NCBI RefSeq assembly: GCF_000176175.1
Contig: NZ_ACZP01000013.1
Location: 1,133,695-1,197,694 of the forward strand
DNA length: 64,000 bases
Source: Vibrio furnissii CIP 102972
GTDB lineage: Bacteria > Pseudomonadota > Gammaproteobacteria > Enterobacterales > Vibrionaceae
Reading direction: 5' to 3'
Part shown: positions 62,181 through 64,000 of the stretch, one piece after another
Numbering within the stretch: position 1 is the stretch's first letter
Layout: the number at the start of each line of letters is the position of its first letter
Notes under the pieces: generated by a model
What the model was told of the DNA's origin: nothing
Seen by the model: the letters and a program-made list of their open reading frames with translations, nothing else
Database searches by the model: none
Translations under genes and position numbers: made by a program

Positions 62181-63182
62181 TTACTTGTTGTTCGAAGCTA
62201 GAGCGGCTTCGATCAAGTCTGAACCGATGTCTTTCTCGAATTTCTTCCACACCGGTTTCAGCGCATCAACCCAAAGCTGGCGCTGCTCTGGCGTCAGTTC
62301 ACGCACTTTGCCACCCGCTTCGATGACGTATTGCTTGTTCTGCTGTTCCACTTTGTTGGATTCTGCGTTTCGTGTTTGGCTCACTTCTTTCAGAATGGTG
62401 GTCAGTTGGTCACGGACGTCTGTTGGTAGGCCGTCCCACCACTTGGTTGACGTCACCACCAGGTAATCCAGAATGCCGTGATTGGTTTCCGTAATGCCGT
62501 CCTGTACTTCAAAGAACTTCTGGCCGTAGATGTTCGACCACGTGTTTTCCTGTCCATCAATCACTTTGGTCTGCAGGCCGCCATAGACTTCGGCAAACGA
62601 CATTTTCTGAGGGTTGGCACCCAACTGTTCGAACTGAGCCACCAGCACATCAGACGCCTGAACGCGGAACTTCAGACCTTTCGCGTCAGCTGGCACCAGA
62701 ATGGGTTTGTTGGCGGAAATCTGCTTCATGCCGTTGTGCCAGAATTCCAGCCCTTTCACGCCACGACGGTTCATCGCATTTTTCAGCTTTTCACCCGCAT
62801 CCGAGTTTTGGAAACGGTCGACGGCATCAACATCATCAAAAAGGAACGGAAGGTCGAAAAGGCGGAACTTTTTGGTGAATTTTTCAAATTTAGACAGGGA
62901 TGGCGCAGCCAGTTGAACATCCCCGTTCAACAGCGCTTCCAGTACTTTGTCATCATCGTATAGCGTTGAGTTCGGGAACACCTGCATACAGGCTTTACCG
63001 TTCATCTCTTCGTTAACGCGTTTTTCTAGCAGTGAGGCAGCAATCCCTTTCGGGTGTTTGTCTGTGTTGGTCACGTGGCTGAACTTGATCACGATTTCAC
63101 CTGGATCACAACTGTTCGCAGCAGCATTGAAGCTTGTGACAGCAAGAATAGAGGCAGTTAACAGGGTAAGCGGCTTTAACAT
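62181..63182 (-). CDS. dctP: TRAP transporter C4-dicarboxylate-binding protein DctP
   Basis: Periplasmic substrate-binding protein of 333 residues. Signal peptide MLKPLTLLTASILAVTSFNAAA; mature part starts NSCDPGEIVIKFSHVTNTDKHPKG. The carboxylate-binding Arg region (KGLKFRVQASDVLVAQFEQLGANPQKMSFAEVYGGLQTKVIDGQENT, taken in parts) is intact. First gene of dctPQM; a sigma-54 promoter and palindromes lie upstream. Confidence 0.96.
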   Translation of the reverse strand: MLKPLTLLTASILAVTSFNAAANSCDPGEIVIKFSHVTNTDKHPKGIAASLLEKRVNEEMNGKACMQVFPNSTLYDDDKVLEALLNGDVQLAAPSLSKFEKFTKKFRLFDLPFLFDDVDAVDRFQNSDAGEKLKNAMNRRGVKGLEFWHNGMKQISANKPILVPADAKGLKFRVQASDVLVAQFEQLGANPQKMSFAEVYGGLQTKVIDGQENTWSNIYGQKFFEVQDGITETNHGILDYLVVTSTKWWDGLPTDVRDQLTTILKEVSQTRNAESNKVEQQNKQYVIEAGGKVRELTPEQRQLWVDALKPVWKKFEKDIGSDLIEAALASNNK

Positions 63183-63242
63183 TATAATTCTCCTTGGTTG
63201 GATGCATCAGTCCCATCTATGGGTACTGCATGTTTCCTAAAG

Positions 63243-63259
63243 AGCAATTACTAAGCCAA
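63243..63259 (-). promoter_or_regulatory. putative sigma-54 promoter of dctP
   Basis: On the minus strand TTGGCTTAGTAATTGCT: -24 TTGGC and -12 TTGC with the exact spacing of the consensus TTGGCACGnnnnTTGC. The start would be near 63232, about 50 bp before the ATG. The nearby DctD is a sigma-54 activator. Confidence 0.75.
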
Positions 63260-63353
63260 GTGGTTACAAATTGTTAACAGTCCTTATTTAACAGTAAGTT
63301 AGAATTATCCATGAGACAAATGAGTTATCCACGATGAATTCAAGCGACTCAAA

Positions 63354-63373
63354 ATGGGTGGAAAATGACCCAT
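63354..63373. promoter_or_regulatory. palindrome upstream of dctP, candidate DctD site 1
   Basis: ATGGGT, 8-base spacer, ACCCAT. Centre about 131 bp upstream of the predicted dctP start, a typical enhancer distance. Confidence 0.45.
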
Positions 63374-63386
63374 CAAAAATCGGGTG

Positions 63387-63405
63387 TTGGGTCAATTTCC
63401 GCCAA
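63387..63405. promoter_or_regulatory. palindrome upstream of dctP, candidate DctD site 2
   Basis: TTGG, 11-base centre, CCAA around 164 bp upstream of the predicted dctP start. Weaker than the first, but it shares a GGGTCA(A/T)TTTCC(A/G)CC-type core when site 1 is read on the other strand. Confidence 0.35.
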
Positions 63406-63418
63406 AAATGAATATTGT

Positions 63419-63463
63419 TTATTGATGAACGATTTATTAATGCACGAGTTATTGATGAACGAT
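63419..63463. repeat. three tandem 15-bp units over the protease stop codon
   Basis: Units at 63419-63433 and 63449-63463 are identical (TTATTGATGAACGAT) and the middle unit differs at 3 of 15 bases. Read on the minus strand each unit ends in a stop codon, and the unit nearest the gene supplies its last residues IVHQ and TAA. Confidence 0.85.
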
Positions 63464-64000
63464 AGGGTCTGGGTTGCCATCGGGATCGCCCTCGGCATAA
63501 CCGGACATGCTCGGCTGACCGCGCGTGACAAGCAGTACGCCGCACATGTGTGGTGCCGCCATGGACGTTCCATTGTAAGTGACTGTTCCGCCCCCCGCTT
63601 TGGTTGATAGCACCGACACCCCAGGCGCGGCATACTCGACGTCAGATCCATAGTTCGAGAAGTACGCAAAGTTGTCGTTATTATCGATGGCCGATACTGT
63701 ATACACATTGGGATGAACCGTGCTCGCAGGCGTATACAACGAGGCGTCATCTGCTGAATTCCCTGCGGCAATTGAAAACAAGATCCCGGCATCCGCGGCG
63801 GTTTTGATCGCGGTATCCAACGCTTGCGAATAGCCTTTCGCGCCCAAGCTTAAGTTGGCACAATCCCCTGAGGCGGCGGCCTCCGCAACGTAATCCACAC
63901 CAGCAATCACTCCAGAAATCGTTCCGCTACCAGCATTGTCGAGCACTCGGACGGGCACCACCGTGACGCCCGCAGCCACCCCCACAACATCCATTGCATT
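63449..64000 (-). CDS. S8 (subtilisin-like) serine peptidase, C-terminal part
   Basis: The 5' end lies outside the window; the frame is open through the right edge. About 183 residues are visible, from AMDVVGVAAGVTVVPVRVLD to PDPIVHQ. The oxyanion-hole Asn lies in FSIAAGNSADD and the catalytic Ser in NGTSMAAPHMCGVLL, both intact. Asp and His of the triad would be upstream. Two cysteines (DCANLS, HMCG) could form a disulfide. It ends only about 45 residues after the catalytic Ser, so there is no extra C-terminal domain. Probably secreted. Confidence 0.92.
   Translation of the reverse strand, partial: NAMDVVGVAAGVTVVPVRVLDNAGSGTISGVIAGVDYVAEAAASGDCANLSLGAKGYSQALDTAIKTAADAGILFSIAAGNSADDASLYTPASTVHPNVYTVSAIDNNDNFAYFSNYGSDVEYAAPGVSVLSTKAGGGTVTYNGTSMAAPHMCGVLLVTRGQPSMSGYAEGDPDGNPDPIVHQ

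Overview
This window looks like a stretch of the large chromosome of a Vibrio species, probably from the V. fluvialis / V. furnissii / V. cholerae side of the genus. The species level is an inference. Support comes from gene order and from markers: a 279-residue FadR carrying the Vibrio-type insertion, a PilZ gene next to mfd, CsiV after mfd, a gene matching the V. cholerae VC1899 family, and a DctBD/DctPQM cluster beside tig. Coding density is high. I see no rRNA or tRNA gene, insertion sequence, prophage or CRISPR array, and base and codon usage look even throughout. This is core chromosome, not an accessory island.

Layout. 1-3.8 kb: end of prkA, then yeaH and a SpoVR/YcgB gene (stress kinase triad). 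3.8-9.8 kb, minus strand: kdsB, ycaR, lpxK, msbA, comEC (Kdo and lipid A synthesis and export, DNA uptake channel). 9.8-13.6 kb: a DUF2062 gene, then lolCDE (lipoprotein release). 13.8-19.4 kb, plus strand: a divergent PilZ protein, mfd, csiV and a GNAT acetyltransferase. 19.4-25.4 kb, minus strand: ndh, ycfP, thiK, lpoB, ycfL, a TPR lipoprotein and hinT. This matches the E. coli hinT-to-ndh order except that nagZ is missing and an extra lipoprotein is present. 25.6-29.0 kb: a chemoreceptor and a stand-alone CARF plus PD-(D/E)XK nuclease protein. 29.0-32.7 kb: fadR divergent from nhaB and dsbB. 32.9-37.7 kb: ftsK and lrp, with ald divergent from lrp. 37.8-42.7 kb: a methyltransferase, cysB, an unknown membrane protein, miaE and pyrF. 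42.7-47.3 kb, minus strand: lapB, lapA, ihfB, rpsA, cmk. 47.5-56.3 kb, minus strand: a ComEA-like gene, ppiD, hupB, lon, clpX, clpP and tig (protein quality control). 56.8-63.2 kb: dctBD facing dctMQP, a C4-dicarboxylate two-component system and TRAP transporter. 63.4-64 kb: 3' part of a subtilisin-like protease.

The window groups several envelope functions: LPS precursor supply and export (kdsB, lpxK, msbA, with lapAB regulating LpxC), lipoprotein release (lolCDE), and activators of peptidoglycan synthases (LpoB, CsiV). Regulatory sites that can be read directly include a perfect FNR box in front of ndh, a sigma-32 type promoter for lon, a sigma-54 type promoter for dctP with upstream palindromes, and many intrinsic terminators.

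The most unusual gene is the CARF-nuclease (27812-28972). It has intact PD-(D/E)XK residues but an altered CARF ligand motif and no CRISPR partner here. A long structured leader in front of nhaB and a family-level unknown lipoprotein in the lpoB operon also deserve attention.
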